Assembly: GCA_032821775.1 (NCBI GenBank)
Contig: JAVLRN010000001.1
Coordinates: 992,001 to 1,056,000, forward strand
DNA from: Sanguinoderma infundibulare
Lineage: Eukaryota > Basidiomycota > Agaricomycetes > Polyporales > Polyporaceae
DNA: 64,000 nucleotides
Direction: 5' to 3'
Shown: positions 22,632 through 35,600 of the stretch, piece by piece
Position numbering within the stretch: position 1 is the first letter of the stretch
Layout of the letters: every line of letters starts with the position of its first letter
The notes under the pieces: generated by a model
Database searches by the model: none
Seen by the model: the letters and a program-made list of their open reading frames with translations, nothing else
Told to the model about the DNA's origin: nothing
Program-made: the position numbers and the translations under genes

Positions 22632-25600
22632 CTACGACCGACCGCCCTTCTTCTTCTTGTTCACCACCTTGAAGCCTCCCCACTCGTTCTGCGCCGGCCT
22701 CGGCTGGGTCTTGACCACGTCCGCGATGGAGATGGGCTTCGCAGCCCCCGGCGCGGAAGCTCCCTTCGGTCGCGACGACGCGTCCGCCTTGCGCTTGCTC
22801 ACGAACTCGGACGCGAACCGGCGGCCGTCGAGCGTCGTGCTGCTCGCATAGATCAAGTCGGAAATGATCTCGACCGTGCTCGGGTCCGGGTCGAGGGGGA
22901 ACGACAGCAACATGGAACTGAGCTCCTCGACTGCAGGATGGATTGATGCGTGAGTGGGGGCGCAAATAGACGAAATCACAGCACGACCACGTACGGTTCA
23001 CAGAACTGTTCAGTCCCTTCAGGGAGTCACCGAGCCACTTCATGAACTCGAGCGAAGGCCCTGGAGCGACAGCGCTCTCGTCCTTGGACGGGGCAGACTT
23101 GACGACAACAGCCGCAGGACGAGCGGCAGCGACAGCGGTCGGAGGGCGGGATGCACTGCTGGACGAAGCCACAACGGACGTTGGTGCCGTCTTCGCAGGC
23201 GCGGTGGGAGCAGTCGTAGGGCGCGCGGCTGCGGCAACCGTAGCAGCTGTCCCCTTGCCGTTTGCGCCTACAGTCGTCCACGCACCCCCCGTGGGCGGCG
23301 TTCCAGCAACAGGCTGTGGCACAATAAGCAACTACGTAGGTTAACGGCGAGGCGTTTCGTGCTCACCTTGGTAGTCGTGTCCGCATAACCCCTACGCGCG
23401 GCCGCCGCCATCGACTCCTTCTCCTTCTCCTTCGCCGCCTTCCTCTTCCGCTCCTCCTCCTCCTGGATCTCCTTCATCGTCTTCTTTGCCCCCGGAGCCT
23501 TGGCCGCGTTCGTCCAGACAGCAGGAGCGGGAGCAGGAGCCGCGGGAGCGGGCGCATTGAACGGCGACGCCACAAGGCTCTCCTTCACGCCACCGTTGCT
23601 CGCGCGTGCACCCGCCTGCGAGGTCGGCAGACCCCATGAAGTGGTGAATGACTGGAAGTCCTCAGACTGCGAGTTCGTCCGAGCAGCGCGCTCAGCACGC
23701 TCGCGTTCACGCTGCTCCGCCTTACGCACCTCGAGCTTCTTCGCCTCTGCCTCCTGGAACTCGCGTAACGTAGGCTGCTTCTTCTTGTCTTCGTCAATCG
23801 CCCATGCAGCCTTCGGCTCGGATTGGGTAGTGGGTGAAGGAGGTTTGACGGGTGCAGCGGGTGCTGATGCAGGTGTCGGTACAGGCGGGGCAGCCTTAGG
23901 TGCCGGTGGCGCGACTGGCGCAGGCTGCACAGTTGACTTACGTCGAGGCTTTTGAGGGGCGATGTCAGAGAGAGATGGAACAGATGGGGCTTCAACCCGA
24001 GCCGCGGCAACAGGCTGACGTTGTTGAGGTTCTTCCGCGGGTGGAGGCGCCGGAACCGGTTCAGTAGCTGGAGCCGGCTCGCTGGGTGCAGGCTTAACAG
24101 CCTGCTGTTGAAGCTCTGCCTGACGCTGCTGCTCGTCGTGCTGACCCAGATTTGCAGCAGTGAGGCTCGCAGTCTGTGCACCCCAAGGATCACTCTGGAC
24201 AGGTTGGGGATTAGTCTGCCAAGGGGACTGGTCGTTTTGGGCTGGACCCTGGGGCCCTCGACCGAATGGATGCGAAGGTGCGACGGGTTGGGAGATGAAG
24301 GTGTTCGCCGCGGTCGGATGATTGGCGTCGAAAGGTCCTGGTCGACGTGTGAAGGTAGGCGCCTCCTGGGTATGCCATGGCGACTGGTTCGCGAACCCAG
24401 GGCTCTGAGCAAACGGCTGTTGCATGAAAGGCATTGGCTGACGATCGGGTGTCATGGAGTGCAACGAACGATTGTCCTGCCCAGCAAACTGCGAGAGAGG
24501 GGTCTGAGGGAATGCCGCCTGGGCATTAGAGATGAATGGAGAGGAGTGATTCGAGAAGGAACCGCCCAGCCCCTCGTCTTGTGCTGGCCGGCCGAATGCA
24601 TCCCGGTTAAGGACTCGCGATGGAGTGCCCTGGTTAGAATGGATTCCGCCGATTGAGGCGAACTCTGCTCCGCCGTTCAATGCGGACGAGCCACCCAGAC
24701 CGTTTAGAGCACCAGATTCCTGAACGACCCTCTGTGCGAACGGGCTGCTACCATCGTTGAAGACGCTAGGGCTGTCAGGTCCTAGAAATCAACAAATGTG
24801 AGATATGGGCAAGCACGGAAGGCAACTGAACACGAACCACCGAATCCCAGACCATCGCCTCCAAGAGCCCGACCGACACCATACCGCGTCCCAAGCAGAG
24901 TATCCACCGGTTCGTTCACCGTAGTTCGGCGTCCAGGAGTGCCAACTCCACCAACCCCGGGAGTAGCGAAGGACATACGAGATTGCTCGAGCTGGTCGTA
25001 GGTAAACTGAGCTCCTTGTCGGCTCTCGAAAACGCCGGGGTCTGGAGATCCATTCACGAAGCGACCACCAAAGGACGAAGACGGCGAGTCGGGAGCATTA
25101 GAGCCATTCTGCAGGTAAGAGTCCAGTGTCGAACTCCTGACAGACCGCGTGAGCACAGGTTGATAGGGTGCCTGTTGGTTCCTCTCAGGAATCGCGCGAT
25201 CAACGACGTTCTCCAGAGGGCGTGACAAGCCAGGTGGTGTGGCAGAGTGTACAAAGGGCGACAAGAACACTGGTTGACCTTCGCCGACACGACGGGCGAG
25301 GTCGCCGACAGGTATCCACTCGCTGTCCAGGTGGGTGCGTTTCATGAGCAGGGTGGGCTGGAAGTACCCTTCATTATGCCATCGTTGCATGACGTCTGCT
25401 TTGAATGGTCCTGGATGGCGATGTCGCATGAGGAAGCCTGGCAAATACAAGCTTTAGCAACAACCCACCTTGTATCTGTCCCTGAGGATCAAGGTAAGAC
25501 CAATCGATGGCGGACAGATCTCCTAGTCCAGGGGGTGGTTGGTTCGGAGCCAGTTGACCGTCGCCCTGTTCCACGCCATTCGAATGGCCTCTACCGTTGA

Positions 25601-26605
25601 TCTCACCTGAATTCCCTCCAGAGGGCTCCTTCCTTTGCTCCGATGCGCCAAGCGCGTCTTCCTCCTCTTCCTTGATGTCGGGATCCTTCGAGTCCCCATC
25701 CGCCTCCCTGTCACCCTTCCCTCCGCCCTTCTGCATGTTCTCGGACGTCCTCCTCCTCGCCGACCACGTATCGCTCAACACCCCATCGAACCCCGGCCTG
25801 ACCCGAGGTGACGGTAAATTACCCTCCCGAGGCGACGCGAGTCCTCCCTGCATGTTAGACAGCGACAGCTTCCGCGAGAGGCCCAACGGTGCTTGATCTT
25901 GCGACGAACTACCATGTCAGCCTTCACACGCCCGAACATCCAAAGCAAACTGCGCAAACGTCACCTGTGCTATCCCCCCTCCTCCTGCCCATGAAGTTCC
26001 CGATGCGCTCCCGCATGGGGCTGCCAGCACCAGTCGCCGACGTCGGGTGGTTCAGCTTCGGCCGGTCGCCCAGGCCGGACGTGTTGAGGGGCGATAAGAA
26101 GTCCGTCGACTGCCGTCGGCGCACCTCGGAGTTGAGCGGCCCCGCGAACATCTACCCGTCCACCCATCCATCCAAGGTAGACAACACAGAACCACAAAAC
26201 GGAGGGGGGCAGAGCAAGTAAGTCCAGTGCCACACGACCACCGTGTCGAACGCGCGCAAAAAATTGGCGCACCTTCTTCTCGCCGTCGCCCATCTCCTTG
26301 AGCCCTACGGGATCGTACCCCACCTCACGCACGATCCCCTCCCAGCGCTCGACCTCGAGCCCGAGGCCGCCCCGGCCGCCGCCCTCCTTGTAGATCCTGA
26401 GCATCTCCTCCTTCGAATACCGGAACGGGTGGGCCACGTCGCGCCCCTCCACTGGAGGGGCGCTCGCCGGCGTGACGAGCGCAGAGTAGGTAGAGTTTCC
26501 AGGTGGGGCCGGGAACGCACCGAGCGGCGGGGAGGGCGCAGGCCGGGAGGAGGAGCCCTTGGTGCGCATCCACTCGGGACCAAAGTGCATCGTTGTGGTT
26601 GTCAT
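22632..26605 (-). CDS. GYF-domain protein (Smy2/GIGYF-like)
   Basis: Seven exons from the ATG at 26605 join to 1,184 residues: 26605-26273, 26151-25965, 25897-25469, 25410-24838, 24781-23367, 23313-22995, 22930-22632. The GYF domain lies around residues 305-360, with the diagnostic DWSYLDPQGQIQGPFKADVM and WHNEGYF. Upstream is FRYSKEEMLRIYKEGGG, a motif seen near the start of fungal GYF proteins. The long middle is rich in Pro, Gln and Ala, followed by a charged helix (EFQEAEAKKLEVRKAEQRER). The C-terminal segment LEFMKWLGDSLKGLNSSVN and a Lys-rich end (VVNKKKKGGRS) close the protein. GYF domains bind proline-rich peptides. Relatives act in translational repression and mRNA decay or in COPII-linked roles. 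Identity of the domain is certain; the cellular role is inferred from the family. Confidence 0.9.
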
Positions 26606-27011
26606 TTTGCTCGTATGTAAGCAGTATGCAGCGGGGTGTTTGGCAGAGTTCCAGACACGGCGCGAGAGGAGCTGTGTGTGTTGTATAGTGTGCGGACGGT
26701 GCAGACCAAGTGGCAGCAGATATGAGAGAAAGAAAAGTGTGGAGGGCTCTGCTAGCCTCTATGTATAACCGGCCACCCTCTGACACCCAATCAGCGCCTC
26801 GACCCGCCCACCTCAGGGCCGGTCCCTCTGCCGCCCATCCAGTGCACGCGTAAAATGCACGTTTTATTGCACGCTCCCCAACACGTTGTGCATGTATTGT
26901 CCTTTGATCAGTCCGGAGTCATATACGCAGCAGCCGACACGCGTTTCAACCATCCCAATACAGTGAGCGATAGAATACGACTACTTTTACAGCGTCCATA
27001 CGACCTGAAGG
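26606..27011. other. Promoter of the GYF gene and 3' UTR of the acetyl-CoA transporter gene
   Basis: About 400 bp between two minus-strand genes. It includes a CCAAT motif (read on the plus strand, near 26,786) and a TATA-like TTATACAT on the minus strand, both upstream of the GYF start at 26605. No gene is seen. Confidence 0.4.
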
Positions 27012-29470
27012 TCACGAGTATATTCTCCATTTGCTGGTTGGGACAGCTGCAGCAGGCGTCAGAGGACTGACGCCGCAGCAGCATCGGTGACGACATACCT
27101 TGCAGCTTCTTCGCGGTCGGAATGAGGAAAAGGAGGACAGAAAGGGCGCCAAAGCCAATGCATATTGCAGAGACAATGTAGTATCCGTCCTGCTCGGTGA
27201 CACACACCCCTCCCAGCTGCTGACAAGCAGCCTTTCCATGCTCCGAGACACATTCTTGTGCTTTGTGGCAGTCAGTCAGCCACCGTACAAATCCAAATGA
27301 TAATCAGCACTTGGCATACCTTTGACGGATAGGCTGGACTCTGGGAAGTTACATGTCGCGACACTAAAGTAGTCAACTCCTACAATGCCGTTGATTGCGT
27401 CAATTGTGTTCCATGCAAATCTTTCAGTGCCAGCACAGACCTTTCAAGACGAAGTAACGAGGCCATGTTCCACCCAGGTTCGTGAACGTGTTCAGCAGCT
27501 AGCGTAGAGTTAGCGTCTCAGCAACTGAACGTTAGTATGAAAGCTCTTACAGTCATGTACGTTCCACCGACCACAGGATCAGATATCCGAGTGTGAAAAG
27601 CCGACATACCACCGAATTGGATCGTGCTACAGAAAGTAGGTCATTGCGATATGCATTTTTTGAATAAACCTCGGCACGAACCTCGCAAACGACTGCATGA
27701 TGGTCAGAATCACAAGAGAAACGAAGAAGCCAGTGGAGACGGGCGGCTTGGGGAACCAGTAGACCATCAACGTAGAGAGGACGGTGAATATCAAGCGAGG
27801 CCAGAACGCGTAGATCCAAGCACGGAGGGGCTTGTCGCCTCGAGACCATTTTCCTGCTAGCCAACCGCCGACGATTTCAAATGGGAAGTCGATGAGTACC
27901 ATCATGGCAAGGTCTTCCCTTCCAAGACCTTTCTCTACCATCTTCAGTTGAGTAGCCGCGTCACCTGCCTGCCAGCCGACCTTTGCAAGTAAATGGACGA
28001 CGAGCAAAACTTGCACGTCTGAAAGACGATTTAGAAGTCAGCGAGGTCGCCAGAAGAGGACCACAGCTATGCACGAACGTTTCAACTTGCAGATTTCCCA
28101 CATAGTGACGTATACTGTCTTTATGCCGATCTCTTCAGAGGACTCCTTCTCCTACGGAAACGAAGAGTTGTCAGAATATCTCAGCAAGAAACAATATGGA
28201 TATCGATGCGGGACATACCTCTTTAATGAAGAAGAGCCAGATTGTGACCGCGAAAGACATCAACGCACAGAAAGAGAGGTAGGTGCCCAAAGACAATCTC
28301 GGTATACCCCACTTCTTGCTTTAAGGCGCTTGTCAGAGGGCAACAGGTACGGGAGGGTTGTTGGAGACATACGCGAAGTCATCGCTGTTGAGGGCAAGGA
28401 ATACGGTGTATGACATGAGATAGCCGGTGTTCAAACCGATCGTTTGACATGTGGAGGCGTACGCCAGGTTCTCCTCCGAAAGGAGCGTTAGAGCCCAACC
28501 TATCCCGATACCTATAAGCGCCAGCTACGTGGTCATCCGACTGTCGGAACATACCGTCAACGGCGATGTCTGGAGAGGGTGGTCAATGGATGAACGGAGG
28601 GTTTTGATTAGTACTCACCCTGGGTGGCAGAGAAGAAAACGAGGGAGGTGAAGGCAAGACTGAGAGTGTATAAATGTTTGCCCGGCTATGGATAGGTAGT
28701 TTGTGAGCAAAGGAGACAAGAAGCGAAAGGGTCGGTGCTCACGTTCTCAATCATATTCTCAGCCTTGAAGGAGATGGCGAGCATGGTGGTACCAATAACA
28801 AGCTGCATGGGTATAATCCATGACTTGCGGCGACCGATGGAGCGGATGAAGACGGAGTCTACGATGGGGGACCAGAAGAGCTTGAGCGAGTAGGGATAGC
28901 CGGAGAGCGAGAAGACAGCGAGTTCAGAGTAGGATAGATGTTCGCGGAGAATGAATGGCACGGATCCCAGGGCGAGACCTAACTGGGGAGGGGATGATCA
29001 ACGGTGCGCTTGGAGGGGGCGTGCGGACACTCACTGGGAATCCTTGGATCAAATCTTGGAGGGGGTCAGAGGACAATGATTTCGTGTGCGGAAAGGAGAT
29101 ACGCACAAAGAATGATGAGCAGGACCATTGCCTGCTTGTCGCGCGCGGAGAAGGGTCGTTTGGTGTCGGACTGGGCAAGGTACTCGTGCTCCTCGCCGGG
29201 GCTCATGTCGGCGGCGGCAGCGCGACGCTCGTCCTCGCCGAGTAAGCTGAGCTCTACCTCATCTATATCATCCGGGGTGCGGCCACCATGGCCATGGGGA
29301 CGGCGGGCAGTCGCGGGGGTCCTCGGGGTGCGTGGCACTATTTCGATGCTCTCGAGGGAGGTGACCATTGGGCGAGTGGCCATCTGGTCGATGCCGAGGT
29401 TAGCCGCGCCGTTCTTCTTGGCCTGGCGGCGTCGAGGTTTGTGGTTTGAAGAAGGAGAGGGAGACGTCAT
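27012..29470 (-). CDS. Acetyl-CoA transporter, SLC33A1 (AT-1) family
   Basis: The gene starts at 29470 and ends with the TGA at 27012-27014. Exons I could place: 29470-29107, 29054-29035, 28982-28743, 28685-28619, 28569-28555, 28499-28373, 28318-28219, 28151-28079, 28018-27682, 27626-27551, then further exons to 27012. A disordered cytosolic N-terminus precedes the first membrane segment (QAMVLLIILYLIQGFPLGLA). Family signatures are YPYSLKLFWSPIVDSVF, GRRKSWIIPMQL, WALTLLSEENLAYASTCQTI, GWQAGDAATQLKMVEKGLGR, SDPVVGGTYMTLLNTFTNLG and the end PTSKWRIYS. Members carry acetyl-CoA across the ER membrane for protein acetylation in animals. The fungal role is presumed similar. Order and motifs make the family certain. 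The exons between 27550 and 27250 are approximate. Confidence 0.88.
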
Positions 29471-29908
29471 GCAAGAGAGATATGTACGGAGCGGGATGAA
29501 GCGAATGTAGCCAAACAATTCTTTGCCACCCACGTATCGGCTATGGGCGCCTGTCCCGCAGTCTCCGCGATCACCATGGGCGTCTGTGTGCCAGCGGACT
29601 GCCCGTTTTGGAAAGAGGGGACGGTGCACCGCCACCGCATCCTCACATGCACGCGCACGTGACTCGGCCCAAGCTGCCAATTGGACACGGTCACGGCAAA
29701 GTCGAGGATCACAAGGCCGAATGTCCCAGTGCGAGCGTCGGATGGGTCGATATTACTCAGCCAATTCGCCAAGACCACCACGCCGACTTTCGACTTTTAA
29801 ACTGGCACACTCAGTCACCTTGACCCAATGTCCCCTCCTCCGTCTTCCATCATCATCATCGGACGCCGCCAAACGTAACTTGGACACCGCTTAATCCCCG
29901 CTGTTGGC
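29471..29908. promoter_or_regulatory. Shared divergent promoter region of two transporter genes
   Basis: The acetyl-CoA transporter (-) and the MFS transporter (+) start 438 bp apart, head to head. A TTTTAAAC motif near 29,797 could serve as an AT-rich core element. Co-regulation of the two transporters is possible but nothing in the sequence proves it. Confidence 0.4.
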
Positions 29909-32285
29909 ATGCCATCGGACGCTACAATCAACAAGTATGTCCAATCCCCTTCCTCCGCGTCGAAAAGAACCGACGAAGAACGCAGGAACTCACGTCCTCC
30001 GTGGGGACTCCGATGGAGAAGTTCGATATGGTTTATTACCCTAGGTACAGTCTGATCGCAGAAACACGCGGCAGCATTAGCATTATGTACCGACGCTGAC
30101 CGCTGAATTATTCGCAGCCGTCGGGATAGGTTCGCAGTCCAACAGTATCCTATTTTTGCGCTCCACAGTGTACCTGATGTCGTGGTGCAGGCGTAGCGAC
30201 CGACCTCCTGATCTATTCCATGATCGTACCCATCATTCCCTTCCGCCTTCAAGACCTGGGTTATACCAATGTCTCCAGTCTCGTCGGATGGCTCTTGTTT
30301 GCTTACGTGCGTCAACCTTCCCAATATCCCTTGCCACTCGTCTAATTAAACTTCCTTCAGTCTGGAGCCCTCGTACTTTGTGAGCAGGTAACCCTACCAG
30401 GGCTCCTTTGCGCTACTCACTCCTTGCCCAGCAACACCGCCTATTGCTTATTTCTCCGAGCGCTACAAAAACAGGAAGATACCACTCCTCCTTGGTCTCC
30501 TCGCTCTCATTGGCTCGCAGATAATGCTCATGGAGGCTCCCACGTACTGGGTCATGGTACTAGCGCGCATTGCCCAAGGAATCAGCGGGTCCGTCGTCTG
30601 GGTCGTCGGATTGGCCCTCGTGTAAGAATTCCCCGATGCACATCAGATCCTCAGGTCCGCTCATACACTTCGCGACAGTTGTGACACCGTCCCCGAAGCG
30701 ATCGTCGGCAGTAAGTCCACTCTCCGCCTTCCACGGTGGCGTGACCCTGACATGAAGGTGCAATACAGAACAACTAGGGTTTGTCATGATGGGGATGCCC
30801 CTTGGGTAATGTGCACGAGTCGAGTCTTGTGACATTATCAGTCTGACCTACCTTCGCACAGCTTGGTCGTTGGCCCTCCTGTTGCAGGCGCGTTGGATGG
30901 CCGCTTTGGCTTCCGTGGACCGTTCATCTTTGGAGTTATCGTCACGAGCATCGAGTTCATCTTTCGATTGCTCATCATCGAGCGCGATGAAGCAGTCCGC
31001 TGGGATGCCTCTCTCAGTTCTCTTGTCGAAACCAAAAATCCTTCCCGGGAGCGTATCTCAGCCTACGGTTCCACGGCTGCAACGGAAAAGCGGGAAGAAC
31101 GCACACCAGAGATCGCAACGGGGCCTTCGGACGAGAGCGATGTCGTCGCTGTAGAGACCGCGCAACGGGTCCCTGTCCCTCCTCCAGGAAAGGCTGAAGC
31201 TGACTCTCAAGTGCAACTCACAGCCCTGGGCTTGCTCCGCAAACTGACCAAGTCCCCAAGGGCGATGTCGCCGGTCTTTCTGGCTTTCGCATACGGGTTT
31301 GCCTAGTCTCTCCGCTCTTACATGCACAAACATTCACACATAAGGGGCAGCGTCATTGCGACAAGCATCGAACCCGCTCTGCCTCTCTACCTGCAGTCCA
31401 CATACGGTTTCGACGTATCCAAGATCGGCCTCGTATACCTCGCAGCCATTCTCCCTTCGTTTATCTGTGAGCACTCTCATCCATAATTCATTGCCACCTA
31501 TCTCCCCGGCTCACCCAATAAAACATCAGCATCCCCATTGAGCGGATGGTATGGCGACAACCACGGCACAGCCACGAGCATCCTCATCTGCCTCATCTGC
31601 GGCATACCTTTCTGGGTCCTTCTCGCCTTCAAGGCCCACCTCGCTTACTTCCTCGTCATGTTCGCCTTCACCAGTACGTCATACATGCCACAGCACTCTC
31701 GCGAGCAGTTCCGAGTCCTGACGTACGTCCTGCCACACAGACTTCTTCGCCGCCGGCCTCGGGTCCCCGATCACGGCCGAGCTAGCTGCTGTCACGCGAG
31801 TCCTGGAAGGTGTCGGATGTAAGCCCTGCACGCATTACGATTCCAAAACGCAAAAGCATGCTCACCCGCCGCATTTGCGCGCGCAGACGGACATGTGTAC
31901 GGCGCCTTCAACATGGCGTACGGGATCGGCTCTGCAGGTTCGTGGTCCAGAGCGTGCTGCTCTATGACGTCTCCTGACGCGAACTCTTCCCCCTCTCTGA
32001 TTCCTTCTTCCAGTTGGCCCAGTCATTGGCGGTCAGGTGAGCCTAACACGCGCCGCGACGCTGTCATGATCAACCTCCAAGCTCACCCGACGCCGTTTTC
32101 AGCTCTACGACCACGTCGCGAGAGGATGGATGGCGCTCACGCTCTTCGACGCCGCGATGCTCGTCGTCTGTACGCTCGTCACCATCTGCCTTTTCGGCGA
32201 GCCCACGACGCTGAGGAGCCTCATGATCCGCCTCCGTGCCCGTCGGAGACTGAACGATCGACGAAGTGGTGCCGGCGAGGCGTGA
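29909..32285 (+). CDS. Major facilitator superfamily transporter (12-TM, DHA1/vesicular-amine-like)
   Basis: Fourteen exons join to 523 residues: 29909-30044, 30118-30129, 30191-30306, 30361-30379, 30432-30621, 30679-30710, 30769-30805, 30862-31296, 31351-31466, 31530-31673, 31741-31818, 31887-31937, 32014-32036, 32103-32285. The MFS signatures are visible. After TM2 comes YFSERYKNRKIPLLLG, in the place of the motif-A loop. ARIAQGISGSVVWVVGLAL fits TM4, and GMPLGLVVGPPVAGALDGR fits motif C of drug/H+ antiporters. A hydrophilic loop of about 100 residues separates the two halves, and FNMAYGIGSAVGPVIGGQLY lies in the C half. It probably sits in the plasma or vacuolar membrane and exports small molecules by proton antiport. 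The substrate cannot be told. Two exons are only 12 and 19 nt. Confidence 0.9.
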
Positions 32286-32672
32286 ATGTCGCGCTAGGTG
32301 CAGATAGTATGTTCAGCCACTCATGCTATGCTGTAGAGAACATAGAATATAGAATTTCTAGATGCTCGATAGCATGGATACGACGGTATGCGTGAGGACA
32401 GGTCAAGAAGAATGCTGGCTACATGGATACATTGACGTAAGCGCGAGAGTGAGTCGAGAAGTCCCAGAGTGACGGTTACGGTATAGGGGTGAACAAGTAG
32501 TACAACATTTACATCGACGATGGTGAGATACGTGGCTTGCTGTACATATGGGATGCGGTAGCAGAGTAGTGAAGTGCGATAGCTTACGGACGCCCGAAGA
32601 TGCGGATGATAATAATATAGTTGCGACGGATAGCATGAAGACGAGAGCGATGTGTGCAAAGCGAGGTTACTG
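32286..32672. other. Convergent 3' region
   Basis: About 390 bp between the ends of the MFS gene (+) and the PKHK gene (-). AT-rich, no gene seen. Confidence 0.5.
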
Positions 32673-35600
32673 TCACGGCGGTGTAGGTGGTGGCGAAGAT
32701 TGTGCGACAGGGATTGGCGGGCCGAACATCCCTAGTAGCGAAAGTAGATCGGCTGGTTTTCGTCAGTCAGTATCAGGACGAATCAAACAAGAAGTATCGA
32801 CGAGTACCTTTCTTGAGCGGTTTGCTCAAGAAGCCGTTCATCCCAGAACTAAGGCACAGCTGTTTTGTGGACTCTTGACAATCTGCGCTCAAGGCGACAA
32901 CTGGCCACACATTCGTAAGCGACGCACTGATACTCTGCGGTTAAAACTAGAAGCTCACTGGGTAACAACACGGATACTCTCCGTTTTCCTTCTAGTACGC
33001 GCAGCCGCTTGCAGGCCTCTACACCGTCACATATTGGCATGTCTGGACAAAAGACGGGAGGTGAGCAATGCGTCGAGACGTTCGTGAAGGCGGCCACATA
33101 CGGTGATCAAACAACGCGGCACTGAAGTACCCAGGTTCGTGACGTTCCCATTCTGCGAGTGCTTCCTCCCCGTTGGAGGTGGCAACCACATTGAGGTCGT
33201 ACCGCTCCAATTGCTTCATAAGGAGCTTCTGCGCAACGGGATTGTCTACACACCCATCGTCAGCGACATGTCCATAAACCGCAATGGACCGTATGAACGA
33301 ACCTTCAGCTATAAGAACGTTACCAAACAATGTCCGTTGCGCCAGGGCTTCCTCCTCCCGCAACTCAGTCGTGTTGACGATAGGCTTGATCAGGAGCTTG
33401 TCGAGGACGTTCTTGAGGCTGGCCAGCATCTGCAAGAGCTTCAGCCGTCTTGGCGGTTTCGTCATCCGGATGATGCCCGGCGGTGTCTCCATGTCGTTCC
33501 TGAGCATCGGTGCGCCCGCAAGATTGTCGGTAGTGGGAGTGAAGAGGTGGATGACTTTGGTCTCTTGCAGCGTCTGGTATCGCAACGTCCGTAGGAACCG
33601 CGTCAGATCATCTGCACGAGTTTCCGATTGGTCGTCCACGAGGATGAAGTCCAAAGGCTGAGAGACAACTTCGGGGCTGCGTAGGTATCTTTCCACCTCG
33701 TTGACCGATCCGGCTGTGATAACCTCGAAACCATCCAGCATCGTGCGCAGCATAGAAAGCGTCGAAGTGGACGCAGAGCTGATCAACACCCGCAGCGGCT
33801 GTGGCTGGTTGAGGTGGGTCTTGAGCTTGTCCACCGCCGCTTGAATTTCTTGAGACTCCTCAGACTCGAAGATCTTGACTGGAATCGTGAACCAGAACGT
33901 TGACCCGACCCCAAGCTCAGACTGCACGCCGATGACTCCACCCATCAACTTGACGAGCTGTCGTGAGATGGAGAGGCCCAAGCCCGTGCCGCCAAATCGC
34001 CTTGTTGATGAGTTGTCGGCTTGTTGAAACGGGACAAAGAGCTGGTCGACGTCACTGCAACATCAGGTCAGCAGGCTTACATAGTACAGACACGCAACTG
34101 AATTAACTCACGTTGGGCTCAACCCAATACCAGTATCCCTAACAACCGGAAGTCAGAAAGGCACAAGCAGCATGCCTCGCGGAGACTTACTGAATTGAGA
34201 ACTTCAGCGACACGTCGCTGGCGGTGCGCGGTGCGCTCCAATCGACGGAGCAGGTCACCTGAACGAATCCATTGGCTGTGAACTTGACCGCATTTCCAAT
34301 AAGGTTCATCAGCACTTGACGAATGCGAGCGTAGTCCGCTTTGACCCCTACAGCATTAAACGTTAAATGGCGCAGATCGGAAATCTGACGGCGAGGCGTA
34401 CAGGGTGGAACGCTACTCTCAATGTCGAATGAGAGGTCGAGCTTTTTGGCAGCCATGGGAAGAAGCAGTTCCATACAGTCCGCCAACAAGTTCTCTACGG
34501 AAAACCCAGAGTACTCCAACTTGACGGCGTCGGCCTCGAGTTTGCTGTAATCCAAGATGGAGTCGATGATCTGCAAAACGCTGAGCATTGTTCACAACCA
34601 GGACGCCCCAATTCGCGTACCTTCAGAAGCAGTTCGCACGACTGCTTGGCAGTTTGAACTGAAAAGTCACGATGAGAGCTTACTTGAGATCTATCAGCGA
34701 TTATCATACCGATCTCCCTCTGGCCTGCATTGAGTTCGGTGCCGCTGAGGATGTCCAGAAGGCCGTAGAAAGAGCTGAACGGAGTGCGCAACTCATGGCT
34801 CATGGAAGCCAAGAAGTTACTCTTAATCTAGATACGAACACCGGTCCGTATCAGCACGGCGACGACGGGCATAAGGTTCGTCAATATCTGCTTACCTTCG
34901 TCGCCTTCAACGCGTCTTCGCGACTCTTCCTAGCAGCTTCCAGCGCGTCCCTTTGAGCTGAGATCATCTTCAAGTTCTCCTTCGTGCCTGCCTGCACAGA
35001 ACGGAACAGGAGAGCATTCGAGATACCGATACTCGCTTGCTGGCAGAGCAAAGTCAACATTGTCACGATGTTGGGCGAGAAAGCGTATTTTGAAGCTAGA
35101 TAGACGGCGCCGAATGTTTGGCCACGATTGCTGAAAATCGGGATGCAGATGACTGAACGGTGGGGGCTCTGCTGAGCTTCTGAAGCAAAGCGAGGTTCAG
35201 ATGCGATGTCCTCATAGTAGACCCGCTCCTTTGAGTTCAAAGCTAAACGCAACGCGAAAGTTAAGCGGAGGTAACAACAAGACTATTGATAGAAACCTAC
35301 CATGCTGGATGATCCTCTTCTTCAATGGGTCGGAAATAGCGCGAATGGGCATTGGATTCCTGAAGATCCCGTCAGTCGAAGCATTCCACCCAACTTGCAC
35401 GTTACTTACTCGTGAACCTTGCACACCTCCGGGGGATTCATACTCGTAGCGACCGTATAATCTCCAGCCTCCCTCGCAATGACGACGCAAGTACTCTGAC
35501 TGACGGAGATCTCAGTCGCAATCTCCGTCAGCCGCTGCAAGGCCATGGACAGGTTGATGTCTCCCGAAATCTCCTTGCTCCATTTCAGAATCGACGCAAG

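Noticed and set aside
29936..29968. Short intron near the start of the MFS gene (GT...AG, 33 nt)
   Set aside because: Too short for a fungal intron, and the frame is open without splicing.
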